From the NCBI RefSeq assembly GCF_009766105.1, contig NZ_LMUH01000026.1:187966-251965 (forward strand): a stretch of DNA of 64,000 nt, given 5' to 3'. Made by a program: the position numbers and the translations under genes. Source of the stretch: Granulicella sp. S156. Its GTDB lineage: Bacteria; Acidobacteriota; Terriglobia; Terriglobales; Acidobacteriaceae. The notes beneath the pieces are model-generated. The model was not told the DNA's origin and ran no database searches. It saw only the letters and a program-made list of their open reading frames with translations. This document shows positions 1 to 9,566 of the stretch, piece by piece; the first letter of the stretch is position 1, and each line of letters opens with the position of its first letter.

Positions 1-159
1 GCCGTCGTAGACGAGAAAAGGGAAGTTGCGAGAGGCTTCGATGCGCGGGGCGCGCTCCTCGGGGAACTGGATGGTGGTGAGGCGATCTTTATCGACATAG
101 CTGCCGAAAAAGTTTCGGGCTGTCTCTGCTAGTCCTTTTAGGAGGCCATTCCCAAGCAT
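1..159 (-). CDS. nuoI: NADH-quinone oxidoreductase subunit I, N-terminal part (runs off window)
   Basis: Reading leftward from the ATG at 157-159 gives 53 codons open to the window edge. The protein begins MLGNGLLKGLAETARNFFGS and continues with a QFPEERAPRI-type stretch and RNFPFLVYDG. This matches the segment of NuoI that precedes its two 4Fe-4S clusters; the cluster cysteines lie outside the window. NuoI carries electrons through clusters N6a and N6b in the peripheral arm of complex I. It lies 82 bp downstream of nuoD on the same strand, so it is probably the next gene of the operon. Upstream is only a weak purine stretch (CAGGGA). The family call rests on remembered NuoI N-termini, so the downstream cysteines should be checked. 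Confidence 0.75.
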   Translation of the reverse strand, partial: MLGNGLLKGLAETARNFFGSYVDKDRLTTIQFPEERAPRIEASRNFPFLVYDG

Positions 160-241
160 CTATCTGTTTTCCCTGCGAAAAAAATAGTGCAATATTGCGC
201 GATCTAACTCTACTCCAATTGAGTGTGTCCAGCGATACTTT

Positions 242-1399
242 TTAGCGATCTACCTCGCCCATGACGATATCGATGCTGCCAAGGATGATGACTACGTCGG
301 CTACATTACGGCCGAGGCACATGTCTTCGAGGACGGTGAGGTTGATGAGGCTAGGTGGGCGGACGCGGTAGCGGTAGGGGTTGGGTGTGCCGTCGCTGAT
401 GAGATAAAAACCCAATTCTCCCTTGGGGGCCTCGATGCGGCCGTAGGCTTCGCCTGGTTTGGGGCGGAAGTTGCGGACCTTGGTCTTCGGGTCGGTGAAG
501 GGGCCTTCGGGGAGATCACGCATCGCCTGCTCGAGAATTTTGATCGATTCTCGCATTTCGAGCATGCGAATCATGTAGCGGTCGTAGACATCACCGTGAT
601 CGCCCAGCGGGATGCGGAAGTTGAAACGATCGTAGATGCCGTACTTGTCTACCTTGCGGAGGTCGTAGTTGACGCCGCAGGCACGGAGGACGGGACCGGT
701 GATGCCGGCGTTGATCGCCAGTTCTTTAGAAAGAACGCCGACACCCTGGGTGCGGGCCATAATGATTTCATTGCCAACGAGAAGAGTTTCGTACTCGTCG
801 AGGAAACGGGGGAAGGCCGCGACGACCTGCTTCGCTTCCTCGAGCCAGCCGGCGGGAAGGTCGACCCGGCAGCCACCGAAACGCATGTAGTTACACATCA
901 TGCGTGCGCCGGTGAGGGCTTCAAAGAGGTCCAGGATTTTTTCGCGCTCGCGGAAGGCGTACATGAGCGGTGTGCCGCTGGCGCCCATGTCCTGCATGAG
1001 GAAGCCGACGAGCGAAGCGTGGTTTTGCAGGCGGGTGAGCTCGGCGGTGATAACGCGAAGGTATTGCGCGCGCTCTGGAACCTGAACGCCCGCGAGAGTT
1101 TCCACGGCGAGCGCATAGGCCCAGTTGTTGGTGAGCGAGCAGAAGTAGTCGAGGCGATCGGTGTAGGGCATGGAGCCGAGATAGGTTTCATCCTCGGCGA
1201 TTTTTTCGTGATTGCGATGGAGGTAGCCGAAGATGGGTTTGAGCTTGACTACGGTTTCACCATCGAGGACGACATCCATGCGGAAGACGCCATGCGTGGA
1301 CGGGTGCTGCGGTCCCATGGAGACTTCAAGAAGCTGCGAATCGCCATCGGCGGATGGCGTCAGGTGTGCGGCAGAAGGGAACTCGGCGAGGACGCTCAT
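242..1399 (-). CDS. nuoD: NADH-quinone oxidoreductase subunit D
   Basis: A 385-residue protein of normal NuoD length. NuoD is the 49-kDa-type subunit that forms the quinone-binding cavity of complex I together with NuoB. Visible family blocks are [13 protein letters not shown] near the N-terminus, [36 protein letters not shown] and the C-terminal [12 protein letters not shown]. The open frame extends 41 codons further upstream, but the start at 1397-1399 is preferred. It overlaps the nuoC stop codon as ATGA, has GGAGG about 8 nt upstream inside nuoC, and begins just before the conserved [10 protein letters not shown] block. The coupling suggests translation together with nuoC. Confidence 0.97.
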   Translation of the reverse strand: MSVLAEFPSAAHLTPSADGDSQLLEVSMGPQHPSTHGVFRMDVVLDGETVVKLKPIFGYLHRNHEKIAEDETYLGSMPYTDRLDYFCSLTNNWAYALAVETLAGVQVPERAQYLRVITAELTRLQNHASLVGFLMQDMGASGTPLMYAFREREKILDLFEALTGARMMCNYMRFGGCRVDLPAGWLEEAKQVVAAFPRFLDEYETLLVGNEIIMARTQGVGVLSKELAINAGITGPVLRACGVNYDLRKVDKYGIYDRFNFRIPLGDHGDVYDRYMIRMLEMRESIKILEQAMRDLPEGPFTDPKTKVRNFRPKPGEAYGRIEAPKGELGFYLISDGTPNPYRYRVRPPSLINLTVLEDMCLGRNVADVVIILGSIDIVMGEVDR

Positions 1400-2004
1400 G
1401 CGGTGCCTCCATGATGCTGCGTGGTTTTGAGGAGGACCTTGTCGTGCGCGGTGGGCTCGTACTCGTAATCGTCCGGTTCGACGTAGTCGCGGCGCATGGG
1501 GAAGTCGGTAAACTCCTCCCACATGAGGAGGCGGCGAAGATCAGGATGGCCGTCGAAGATGACGCCGAAGAGATCGAAGACTTCGCGTTCCTGAAAGTCG
1601 ACGCTACGCCATACCGCGATGAGTGAAGGCAGATGGACGCGTGTGGCGCGATCCTGTGTGCGCATGCGCAGGATGACCGGACCGTGTTTCAGCTCCATGG
1701 AGTAGAGGTGATAGACGACTTCGAGATGCCCCGTCGCCGGAGCTTCAGTGCTTTCGACTGCTTCGCCGGTTTCCGTGGCTTTGCTTGGCGCGAGAGTGGG
1801 CGCGGGCCAGTCGACGCCAGTGACGTTAGAGCAGTAATCGAAGCGGAGATGCGGAGCATCGCGGAGGAATGTGGCAACGGCAAGCGCGTGTTCTGCGTCG
1901 ATGAGCAACGAGTGCTGCGCAGAAGGGCTGGGATTGGGAATGATCTCCAGGCGGCAGCCGGGGACATTCGCTTCGATTTCGGGTTTAAGCGATTCCAGAG
2001 TCAT
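1396..2004 (-). CDS. nuoC: NADH-quinone oxidoreductase subunit C
   Basis: A 202-residue protein matching the 30-kDa subunit of complex I, a scaffold of the peripheral arm next to NuoB and NuoD. The diagnostic stretch is [19 protein letters not shown] followed by [19 protein letters not shown] near the C-terminus. An earlier in-frame ATG would add 34 residues read from inside nuoB. The start at 2002-2004 is preferred because [16 protein letters not shown] begins the recognisable domain. This start overlaps the end of nuoB by 20 nt, and its ribosome-binding site is weak, so translational coupling to nuoB is likely. The stop overlaps the nuoD start (ATGA). Confidence 0.95.
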   Translation of the reverse strand: MTLESLKPEIEANVPGCRLEIIPNPSPSAQHSLLIDAEHALAVATFLRDAPHLRFDYCSNVTGVDWPAPTLAPSKATETGEAVESTEAPATGHLEVVYHLYSMELKHGPVILRMRTQDRATRVHLPSLIAVWRSVDFQEREVFDLFGVIFDGHPDLRRLLMWEEFTDFPMRRDYVEPDDYEYEPTAHDKVLLKTTQHHGGTA

Positions 2005-2626
2005 CGTTACCAGCCAGGGAGATGTTGACGAGCGGGGGGTGCCAGACGTCAGGATTTTTTGACGGTTCCAGATCATGCTCCCCGAATTTGGGAATTGGAA
2101 ATTCACTGGGCTCGGCGGCGTTGAGATGGCGGGGACGGTTGTCGCCGGTTAATGGCTGCACCTCGATTTTCTTTTGCAGTTCCATGAAGCCTTCGAGAAG
2201 AGCTTCGGGACGCGGCGGGCAGCCGGGAATGTAAATGTCAATGGGGATATAGCGATCGATGCCCTTGAGGACGTTGTATCCCTGTTTGAATGGGCCGCCG
2301 GAGATGGCGCAGGCGCCCATGGAGATGACGTACTTGGGCTCGGGCATCTGGTTATAGAGGCGGACGATTTGCGGTGCCATCTTTTTGGTGATGGTGCCGG
2401 CGACAATCATGAGGTCGGCCTGGCGGGGCGACGGACGAAAGACTTCCGCCCCGAAACGGGCGAGGTCATAGCGTGCCATGGTGGTGGCAATCATTTCGAT
2501 GGCACAACAGGCGAGGCCAAAGTTGAGCGGCCAGAGCGAGCTTTTGCGGCCCCAATTGTAGAGCTCCTGCATGGTGGTGGCGATGACGCCCTGGCGGCCT
2601 AGCTCGTGTTTGAGTGCTTCATCCAT
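1985..2626 (-). CDS. nuoB: NADH-quinone oxidoreductase subunit B
   Basis: A 213-residue NuoB, the subunit that holds cluster N2, the last iron-sulfur centre before ubiquinone. The four expected cysteines are present: C40 and C41 ([10 protein letters not shown]), C106 ([10 protein letters not shown]) and C136 ([12 protein letters not shown]). The region [20 protein letters not shown] is also typical. The C-terminus runs about 50 residues past the usual end in a Pro/Asn-rich tail of no recognised function. The gene lies 24 bp downstream of nuoA and overlaps nuoC by 20 nt, consistent with one transcript. Confidence 0.97.
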   Translation of the reverse strand: MDEALKHELGRQGVIATTMQELYNWGRKSSLWPLNFGLACCAIEMIATTMARYDLARFGAEVFRPSPRQADLMIVAGTITKKMAPQIVRLYNQMPEPKYVISMGACAISGGPFKQGYNVLKGIDRYIPIDIYIPGCPPRPEALLEGFMELQKKIEVQPLTGDNRPRHLNAAEPSEFPIPKFGEHDLEPSKNPDVWHPPLVNISLAGNDDSGIA

Positions 2627-2650
2627 GGAGGGACCTTCGAGAGTTCGATC

Positions 2651-3022
2651 TTATGACCAAGTGAGGACGTTCTTCTGCCAAGCCCAGGCAAGACCTTCGA
2701 TCAACAGCAAGAGGAAAGTAAGCATGGAGAGACATTCTCCTATGCCGAAGTGAGTGAAGGCTGTGGCGAAGGGCAGGAGGAAGACGACTTCGACATCGAA
2801 GACGAGAAAGATGATGGCGTAAAGGTAATAGCCCGGACTGAACTGGACCCACGCATCGCCCTTGGCTTCAAGGCCGCACTCATAGACTGCATTTTTGGAT
2901 TGGCCGGGCTTGGCTGGAGAAAACTTTTTGGCCCAGAGCCATGCCAGTGCAAGCGGGGCAACCGCAAAACCGAGAGCCCCAATGAGCAGAACAAAAATCG
3001 GCAGGTAGGAGTCGTTCGCCAT
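2651..3022 (-). CDS. nuoA: NADH-quinone oxidoreductase subunit A
   Basis: A 123-residue membrane protein with three hydrophobic segments (roughly residues 8-30, 64-85 and 93-115), the usual NuoA layout. Hallmarks are YECGLEAKGDAW with the conserved loop cysteine, and IIFLVFDVEVVFLLPFA in the second helix with its conserved acidic residues. NuoA helps couple quinone chemistry to proton pumping in the membrane arm. It is the first gene of the minus-strand nuo operon. The promoter should lie in the 349-bp gap shared with the divergent GH2 gene. The Shine-Dalgarno match is weak (GAAGAC). Confidence 0.96.
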   Translation of the reverse strand: MANDSYLPIFVLLIGALGFAVAPLALAWLWAKKFSPAKPGQSKNAVYECGLEAKGDAWVQFSPGYYLYAIIFLVFDVEVVFLLPFATAFTHFGIGECLSMLTFLLLLIEGLAWAWQKNVLTWS

Positions 3023-3371
3023 GTCTTCAAAATCACGGTAGCAGATTTGGGCGATAGCCGCACGGTGCCTGTTGACGCATTGCCACCGATTTTGCTGGCT
3101 GATATGCCTCGCGCCTGATCTGAAGTCGAGTCTGAAATTGAATTTCGGAATGGAGGGGGGCCCAGTTTGAGGCCGCTATCTGCCATGGAATGAGGGTGCA
3201 GAAAGAATCGAAGACGGAGTTTCCGCAGTCCGCTTTCGGGGCAGCAACTATGAAATTACCCAATCGTATGACTGTGTCTCGCTAGAGCTTGTCATGATTT
3301 CGCGCTGGTCCCATGAAAATGGCACATGTCACAATTGATCGGTTCTGGATTGTGGCGTTCGGGGGTTTCTG
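3023..3371. other. Divergent intergenic region nuoA / GH2
   Basis: A 349-bp gap separates two divergently transcribed genes and should hold both promoters. I see no convincing operator palindrome, terminator or small gene. The only clear signal is the GGGGG tract about 6 nt before the GH2 ATG. Confidence 0.6.
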
Positions 3372-6281
3372 ATGCGTTCGTTGGCTCACTATACTGCTTT
3401 GTTGATCTTTCTTCTGGCTTCGGTAGCGAGAGCCGCTGAGACTGAAACCCAGTACCTATCCGGCCTGGGTAAGGACGATCCCGTCAAGTGGGAGTTCAAG
3501 TGCGATAAGGGGCAAAACGCCGACAAATGGTCGACTATCGGTGTCCCATCCAACTGGGAGCTGCAAGGCTTTGGCATCTATACCTATGGCCGGATCACTC
3601 CAGCAGGCGGGTGGCCTCGCGTTCATGGTATCTACAAGCGCACCTTTACCACGCCTGTGGTCTGGCGAGACAAAACCATTTTCGTCAAGTTTGAAGGTGT
3701 TATGACCGATGCCCGGGTTACCATCAACGGTCAATCGGCCGGCCCCATGCATCAGGGCGGCTATTACGCCTTCAAGTACGACATCACGAGTCTCCTTAGG
3801 CCAGCGGGTCAGCAGAATGAGATCCAGGTGGACGTCGACGATGACTCGATGAATGAGTCCGTCAATCACGCGGAGCGCCGCGGCGATTTCTGGAACTACG
3901 CCGGCATCTTCCGGCCGGTTTATCTCGAGGCCGTCCCCAAGACATTTGTCGATCACGTGGCCATCAACGCGACCGCTGAGGGCTCCCTGGGTGTCGATGT
4001 CACGCTCTCCGATACGCGCCCAGCAGCCCCGAAAAGTCTCATCGCCTCCGTGGAGATGCAGGTGCTCGACATAAACGGCACGCCTGTTGGCGATCCTGTA
4101 ACAGCGAAGGATGTCACCCTCAATGGAGGAACCCGCCTTGCCGGAAAGATTCTCAATCCGCGACTCTGGACTGCTGAGACGCCGAACCTCTACCAGCTCG
4201 AAGTGCGGCTGAAATTAGGCGATGCCGTCGTGCACACAGTGCATCAGAAGTTTGGATTCCGCACCATTGAACTCCGCCCCGGACAAGGCCTGTTTGTGAA
4301 CAGTAATCGCGTCTTCCTGAAGGGGGTCGCCCGTCACTCATTCTGGCCCGATTCCGGCCGGACTCTGTCCGAGCAGATCTCCAGAGACGACGTCAACCTC
4401 ATCAAAGAAATGAACGGCAACGCAGTTCGTTCCAGTCACTATCCGCCGGACCGCCACTTCCTCGATGCCTGTGACGAACTTGGCCTATACGTACTCGATG
4501 AAATCGCGGGCTGGCAGGCGCATTACGACACTGACATCGGCAAGAAGCTGGTCAAGGAGATGGTGGAGCATGACGTAAACCATCCTTCGATCCTCTTCTG
4601 GGACAACGGCAATGAAGGCGGGTTCAATTTCGATCTCGATGGAGAGTATTCAAAGTACGACCCGGGGAAACGTGTGGTTCTGCACCCTTGGGCGGCCTAT
4701 CCTCCGGGTATCGTCGATACCAAACACTATCCAAACTATGAGCTGCTGCAGCAAAAGCTCGCCAATGATCCTGTCTTTTTCCCAACGGAGATGCTGCACG
4801 GCCTCTATGACGGCGGAGCCGGAGCGGGGCTGAGTGACTATTGGGATGCCATTCTCAAGAGCAAGGCCGGCGCTGGAGGATTTATCTGGTCGTTTGTGGA
4901 TGAAGATGTGAAACGCGTGGACAAGGGCGGCATTCTCGACTCCGCCGGCAACCAAGCCCCCGATGGCATTGTCGGCCCATATCGTGAACGGGAAGCAAGC
5001 TTCTACACCGTCAAGCAGCTTTGGTCGCCCATCATCGTGACGCCGCCTGACGGCGCTTCGCACTCCTTCACCGTAACAAACCGTTACGCTTTCACCAATG
5101 CCGACCAATGCACCTTCGAATGGCAGACGATCGCCTTTCGCCAACCTAATGACACCGCTTCCGGTTCGGTGGTGCTGGCATCTCGGACCGATCACGGCCG
5201 TTCGCTGGCACCGGGTTCATCGGCAAGTTGGGACGATTGGGGACCGCCTGCTCCAACCTCCGTTCGCAGTGCCAAGAGAACACCCGATGCCACTCGGCTT
5301 CTCATTAAGGACGCCACGGGTCGCGTGATTCAGACCTATGTCTGGCCTATCGACAGTCTCGAGAGCCGATTGGACCAACTAGAGCACTCCGTTGGAGCAG
5401 CAAAGCCGACTGCCACCGAATCCGGTGACACTATTACGGCGACTGCGGGTGACCTGTCGTTACGAATAAGCAAGACCAGCGGCCTATTAATCTCCGCCTC
5501 TCGGCATGGCAAGTCCTTTTCCCTTGCCAGCGGCCCTCGCGTAGTGGCGATGAGCCCAAGGAGCGCTCCTCCACGCAAGCAAGATCCGCCGTCTCCGCCA
5601 CCTGCCCTTGCACCGGAGTCCAGGCTCAGGTCTATAAGCCATGAAACTGACGGCAACGACTTAATCATCTCCGCCGCGTTCGACGGACCGATGAAATCGC
5701 TCACCTACCGTCTCAAACCCAATGGCTGGTTGTCCATCGACTATGTCTATGACATGAGTGGCGCCGAGGAATACTTCGGCATCGGATTCGACTATCCCGA
5801 AGCTGCTGTTAAAGGCATGCGATTCCTTGGTGATGGGCCTGCTCCGGTCTATCAGAATCGCCTCGCCGGTGGCACTCTTGACGTCTGGAACAGGCCGTAT
5901 AACAACACCATGGTCGGAGATCCAGACGACCTGAAACCCGGAGAGCACTTCGACTATCCGATTTTCAAGGGGTTCTACGCTGGTGTGCGCTGGGTGCAGT
6001 TCAATACCTCGGAAGGCCCGATTACCGTGATGGTAGGCCAACAGCGCGACTCTCCAATCTACGTGCAGGTCTTTACTCCGAAGACCCCGCCCACAAATCT
6101 GCTAGGACAAGTTGCCGTGCCGTTCCCAAATGCCGGAGTTTCCTTTCTTCATGGCATCCCAGCAATTGGCAACAAATTTGGAGGACCGCAATCCATGGGG
6201 CCTTCGGGGCAGGCAGCGATAGCTAAAGGCGAGTACAAGGGAAACATCAGTCTGTATTTTGGAAAGTTGCTGGCACGGTGA
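3372..6281 (+). CDS. Secreted glycoside hydrolase family 2 (beta-galactosidase-like)
   Basis: A 969-residue secreted enzyme with a signal peptide ending near SVARAAE. Order of domains: a jelly-roll sugar-binding domain (about 30-195, WNYAGIFRPVYLE), an Ig-like sandwich (about 195-300), a TIM barrel (about 300-550), then a long beta-rich C-terminal region. Barrel motifs include GFRTIELRPGQGLFVN, FLKGVARHSFWPDSG and NAVRSSHYPPDRHFLDACDE. The general acid/base is probably E415 in WDNGNEGG and the nucleophile E473 in FFPTEM. The family cleaves beta-galactosides, beta-mannosides or beta-glucuronides; the substrate cannot be read from sequence. The start is the ATG at 3372 with GGGGG upstream. Neighbouring arabinofuranosidases suggest a plant side-chain substrate such as arabinogalactan (inference). 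Confidence 0.9.
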   Translation: MRSLAHYTALLIFLLASVARAAETETQYLSGLGKDDPVKWEFKCDKGQNADKWSTIGVPSNWELQGFGIYTYGRITPAGGWPRVHGIYKRTFTTPVVWRDKTIFVKFEGVMTDARVTINGQSAGPMHQGGYYAFKYDITSLLRPAGQQNEIQVDVDDDSMNESVNHAERRGDFWNYAGIFRPVYLEAVPKTFVDHVAINATAEGSLGVDVTLSDTRPAAPKSLIASVEMQVLDINGTPVGDPVTAKDVTLNGGTRLAGKILNPRLWTAETPNLYQLEVRLKLGDAVVHTVHQKFGFRTIELRPGQGLFVNSNRVFLKGVARHSFWPDSGRTLSEQISRDDVNLIKEMNGNAVRSSHYPPDRHFLDACDELGLYVLDEIAGWQAHYDTDIGKKLVKEMVEHDVNHPSILFWDNGNEGGFNFDLDGEYSKYDPGKRVVLHPWAAYPPGIVDTKHYPNYELLQQKLANDPVFFPTEMLHGLYDGGAGAGLSDYWDAILKSKAGAGGFIWSFVDEDVKRVDKGGILDSAGNQAPDGIVGPYREREASFYTVKQLWSPIIVTPPDGASHSFTVTNRYAFTNADQCTFEWQTIAFRQPNDTASGSVVLASRTDHGRSLAPGSSASWDDWGPPAPTSVRSAKRTPDATRLLIKDATGRVIQTYVWPIDSLESRLDQLEHSVGAAKPTATESGDTITATAGDLSLRISKTSGLLISASRHGKSFSLASGPRVVAMSPRSAPPRKQDPPSPPPALAPESRLRSISHETDGNDLIISAAFDGPMKSLTYRLKPNGWLSIDYVYDMSGAEEYFGIGFDYPEAAVKGMRFLGDGPAPVYQNRLAGGTLDVWNRPYNNTMVGDPDDLKPGEHFDYPIFKGFYAGVRWVQFNTSEGPITVMVGQQRDSPIYVQVFTPKTPPTNLLGQVAVPFPNAGVSFLHGIPAIGNKFGGPQSMGPSGQAAIAKGEYKGNISLYFGKLLAR

Positions 6282-6966
6282 GATTACCTGTTCGATAGGA
6301 GTGCTTCCCGCTACCGCCGTCTTCGCTCAATTGAGTTCGACACCCCTAATACGCCGCGCATAATCGGAACTTTTAATAATCCGTAGTGGGTCTCAAGAGT
6401 GCTAAGGGTGGCTCAAGATCTCCCCGTGTGGCCATGGTGTTCGCACCATCTGCGGGGATGCAGACTCTGGTCGAGGGGACACGGGTTTGTGTTGAGTCGG
6501 GAGAGAGAAAACCTTGATGAAGTGCTAACTGGCCATCGATTGCCGACGTAGATTGGACAGCCTTGATCTATCACAAAGTCCGGCATTAAAAGATTATTTT
6601 GCGTACGCATGCTGAGCCAAATTATCCCGCATATTTGAAAATAAAGAATGGCCATTATTTGTTTCATGGCGCAAACATAGTTCTTTTGAACTAAAAAAAA
6701 TCAGTTCAATCATCCCATTGACGGCCGCACCTGTCACGCCTACATTTCTCATGGTCAAAGAAAGAGTTATTTCTGAGAGACGTACTTAACTGCGACCTCG
6801 TAATTATCGAAGCACCCCCACAATTAGCCGCATAGGGCTTCCAATATAGAGCCACATAAGCCAGTTCAGGCTCAATTATAAGAGCCCTTTGTGTATGGTG
6901 CGGAGGATGGCTTCAGTATCGAGGCTGCGATAGCTAACACCAAGTGAAGGAGCCAGGTAAAAGCTT
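6282..6966. other. Intergenic region before GH54 gene
   Basis: A 685-bp gap without a credible gene. An 84-codon minus-strand frame at 6413-6667 has no ribosome-binding site and no protein-like composition. The gap holds a strong hairpin at 6421-6458 (listed separately), a small hairpin TAGTTC-TTTT-GAACTA near 6679-6694 followed by eight A, and an inverted repeat GGCTC-N8-GAGCC at 6869-6886, about 80 bp before the GH54 start. The last could be an operator. Confidence 0.5.
6421..6458 (+). other. Hairpin with TTCG tetraloop
   Basis: The inner stem ATGGTG (6434-6439) pairs with CACCAT (6444-6449) around a TTCG loop. The outer stem TCCCCG (6421-6426) pairs with CGGGGA (6453-6458). TTCG loops are unusually stable in RNA. 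It lies 140 bp after the GH2 stop and has no T-run, so a simple intrinsic terminator is doubtful. It may be an mRNA 3-prime end structure or part of a small RNA. Confidence 0.5.
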
Positions 6967-9087
6967 ATGAGAATCAAGTCACAATCGGTGTACGGAAAAA
7001 TCTTATTCAGGATAGTGCTTGTCGCTGTCCTCGCCATTAGTTTGGCTAATGTTTGCTCGGCACAAGCAAGATCGAATGGTCCGTGCGACATCTATGCAGG
7101 GGCCACACCTTGTGTTGCTGCATTCAGCACAACCAGAGCACTATATGCCTCGTATACAGGTTCGCTATATCAGGTGACACGTCTGTCAGACAACACCACG
7201 AGTAATATCGGAATTCTTTCCGATGGCTATGCGAATGCCGCTACGCAGGACAGTTTTTGCGCCAACACCACCTGTACGATCACCGAAGTTTACGATCAGT
7301 CCTCCAACCATAACAACCTCACCCTCGCCCCTCCAGGCGGCGCAGCAAGCGGCGCTGGTCCAGGCGGCCAAGATCTTCCGGCCTTTGCAGCTACGCTGCC
7401 GGTATCTGCAGGTGGACATAAAGTATATGGAATGTACTTTCAATCTGGTATGGGATATCGCAACGATGCGACCACGGGCATTGCGGTAAATGGTCAGCCT
7501 GAGGGGGTATATATGGTGAGCTCGGGTGCTCATCTCAACGGTGGATGCTGCTTCGACTTTGGCAATGCTGAGACAAACAACCGTGATAATAATGCCGGCC
7601 ACATGGATGCGATCAACATTATCTGTTCTGGCAATCCATGCTCTCCAGTTGCAGGACTCGATATGGAGAATGGCATTTATGGCAATTTGGCGGTAACCGA
7701 CGGGACTCCGTTTGTGACTGCGATGGGCTCAAACGATGGGCAGCATAACTACACCATCTACCAGGGCAATGCTCAATCGGGAAGCCTTACTACTACCGGT
7801 TCGGTAGCTCTTCCAAGTGGGTACTCGCCGATGCAACAGGAGGGAGCCATCATTCTTGGCATTGGCGGGGATAACAGCGACACGACGATAGGGTCCTTCT
7901 TCGAAGGTGTCATGACGTCAGGTGTTCCTTCCAGTACGACTATGAATGCTGTTCAGGCTAATATCGTCTCGGCCGGCTACGCGGGTATGCTCCCTTATCA
8001 TGACGGATTTGGAAGTGGTTCTGCATCGGGATGGGCCACGTATAACGGCAACTGGTCCGTGTCTGGAGGTTCATACGTAAACAGTACAGTCGATAACAAC
8101 GGTGACAAGGCCGTTACCGGGTCGCCGACGTGGGATAACTACACATTGCAGGGAGATGTGCAGATTACGACCAGCGGGGGCGATGCTGGGTTGAACTTCC
8201 GTGTGACCAATCCGGCGGCGGGGCTCGACTCCTTAGATGGCTACTATGTGGGCGTGGACGCGACTAGTGGCATTTTAGTTCTCGGTCGTGAAAGCTATGG
8301 TTGGACGGCACTACAGACCGCGGCATTGCCCGGTGGCGTATCAACGAATACGTGGTATCACCTCACCGCGCAAGCCGTGGGCTGTACTCTCACTGTTTCT
8401 GCTCAACCGGTTGGATCGACTACGGTGACTGGATTCACCTATACCGATACCGGCTGTACCAACACAACAGGCGCGGTTGGAGTTCGCAGCCATCTTACGT
8501 CGGCAGCCTGGCGCAATATCAACGTGACCTTAGGAGGGAGTTCCACATTACCTTACTATGCTCCGTTTGCGGCGGTCACAGGACCGGCAGGCTGGACAAC
8601 ATATGACGGAACCTGGTCTCTATCCGGCGAAAACTACATCAATTCGGCAACTGATACGAACGGCGACAAATCAATCGGCGGGCCTACCTCTAACAATTTC
8701 ACGATAACCGGCGATCTCGATCTTACAACCAGCAGTGGAGATGCGGGTTTCCTGGTGCGTGCGACGAATCCGGCCGTTGGCACTGATTCTGTGGATGCTT
8801 ACTATTTAGGAATCGACAGCTCGGGATATATCGAAATTGGGAAGGAGAGCTATGGTTGGACTCAGTTGGCAGCTGCTCCTCTTCATGCTGCGCCTGCTAA
8901 TACCTGGATTCATCTCACGGCACAGATTGTTGGCTGCCAGATCAGGTTAACTGCACAACCTATAAACTCTTCGACCCCGATCAATGATGTTGCTGTGACG
9001 GATTGCAGCTTTTCCTCAGGACAAGCTGGGGTGCGAACATATGGCACGTCTGCCCAGTGGAGATACGTCAGCGTAACTCCGAATTGA
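6967..9087 (+). CDS. Secreted GH54 alpha-L-arabinofuranosidase with two C-terminal beta-sandwich repeats
   Basis: A 706-residue secreted protein. After a signal peptide (to about residue 36, VCSAQA) comes a GH54 catalytic domain at about 38-337 with the family opening GPCDIYAGATPCVAAFSTTRAL, the AATQDSFCANTTC segment and the GGCCFDFGNAETN segment. By comparison with fungal AbfB, E234 (GLDMENGIY) fits the nucleophile and D302 (GIGGDNS) the acid/base. The fungal enzyme's arabinose-binding CBM42 domain is absent. Instead there are two homologous concanavalin-like repeats (about 340-520 and 525-706) with the repeated patterns WATYNGNWSVSGG / WTTYDGTWSLSGE and GDAGLNFRVTNPA / GDAGFLVRATNPA. The family releases terminal L-arabinofuranose from arabinan, arabinoxylan or arabinogalactan. 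Upstream AAGGAGCC supports the ATG at 6967. Confidence 0.88.
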   Translation: MRIKSQSVYGKILFRIVLVAVLAISLANVCSAQARSNGPCDIYAGATPCVAAFSTTRALYASYTGSLYQVTRLSDNTTSNIGILSDGYANAATQDSFCANTTCTITEVYDQSSNHNNLTLAPPGGAASGAGPGGQDLPAFAATLPVSAGGHKVYGMYFQSGMGYRNDATTGIAVNGQPEGVYMVSSGAHLNGGCCFDFGNAETNNRDNNAGHMDAINIICSGNPCSPVAGLDMENGIYGNLAVTDGTPFVTAMGSNDGQHNYTIYQGNAQSGSLTTTGSVALPSGYSPMQQEGAIILGIGGDNSDTTIGSFFEGVMTSGVPSSTTMNAVQANIVSAGYAGMLPYHDGFGSGSASGWATYNGNWSVSGGSYVNSTVDNNGDKAVTGSPTWDNYTLQGDVQITTSGGDAGLNFRVTNPAAGLDSLDGYYVGVDATSGILVLGRESYGWTALQTAALPGGVSTNTWYHLTAQAVGCTLTVSAQPVGSTTVTGFTYTDTGCTNTTGAVGVRSHLTSAAWRNINVTLGGSSTLPYYAPFAAVTGPAGWTTYDGTWSLSGENYINSATDTNGDKSIGGPTSNNFTITGDLDLTTSSGDAGFLVRATNPAVGTDSVDAYYLGIDSSGYIEIGKESYGWTQLAAAPLHAAPANTWIHLTAQIVGCQIRLTAQPINSSTPINDVAVTDCSFSSGQAGVRTYGTSAQWRYVSVTPN

Positions 9088-9118
9088 GAGGGATATCAAT
9101 AGTTGTTGTGCCGTACGC

Positions 9119-9164
9119 GGGGTAGAAGGGGATCTTGAGTGTAACGAAAGATCCCTTCTACCCC
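9119..9164 (+). terminator. Hairpin after the GH54 gene
   Basis: A long stem starts 32 bp after the stop codon: GGGGTAGAAGGGGATCTT (9119-9136) pairs with AAGATCCCTTCTACCCC (9148-9164) with one bulged base and an 11-nt loop. A moderately T-rich stretch (GTTCGTTTTGG) follows. It is likely a transcription terminator. Confidence 0.75.
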
Positions 9165-9394
9165 GAGGTTCGTTTTGGGGAGCGTTCAGCGATCTACAGG
9201 TTGATTCGTTTGCGGCTGCTCTGCTTGAGGCGATAGTTGTCGCCGTTCACCACTAGGAGATATCCATGAGGGGCGAGTTGCACGCATAGCGCTGGTTGAG
9301 CATTTCGAAGCACAGCTCGATACCAGTCCTTTAATCAAACTCAAAAGGTTCGGAGGTGGGCTGCTTTACTCCCTCTTCGTGGCTTAGCTCTGCA

Positions 9395-9436
9395 CCAAAA
9401 TGCATTGATGCATTTGAACCAATACATTTTGGTTCA
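9395..9436. promoter_or_regulatory. Overlapping inverted repeats upstream of TonB-dependent receptor
   Basis: Three perfect inverted repeats overlap within 42 bp: AAATGCAT-TG-ATGCATTT (9398-9415), TGAACCAA-N6-TTGGTTCA (9415-9436) and ACCAAAATG with CATTTTGGT (9395-9403 with 9425-9433). The arms cannot all pair at once, so alternative folds or two adjacent protein-binding sites are possible. The cluster lies about 220 bp upstream of the receptor start. Confidence 0.55.
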
Positions 9437-9566
9437 TAAGACATCTTGCGAGTGGTGTATTGGAACATATAGCGTCCGTGTTGGAAAAATAACAAAATTC
9501 GAGATGAACTCAAGTCTGCGGTTCAGTCTCTACCGGTGAGAATTGTGTCATCGAAGATCAGGATCT

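Noticed and set aside
596-1414. 272-codon plus-strand frame opposite nuoD
   Set aside because: It is the antisense shadow of a fully conserved nuoD, with no independent ribosome-binding site or family similarity.
6413-6667. 84-codon minus-strand frame in the GH2-GH54 gap
   Set aside because: No ribosome-binding site, odd composition and a stable hairpin inside it.
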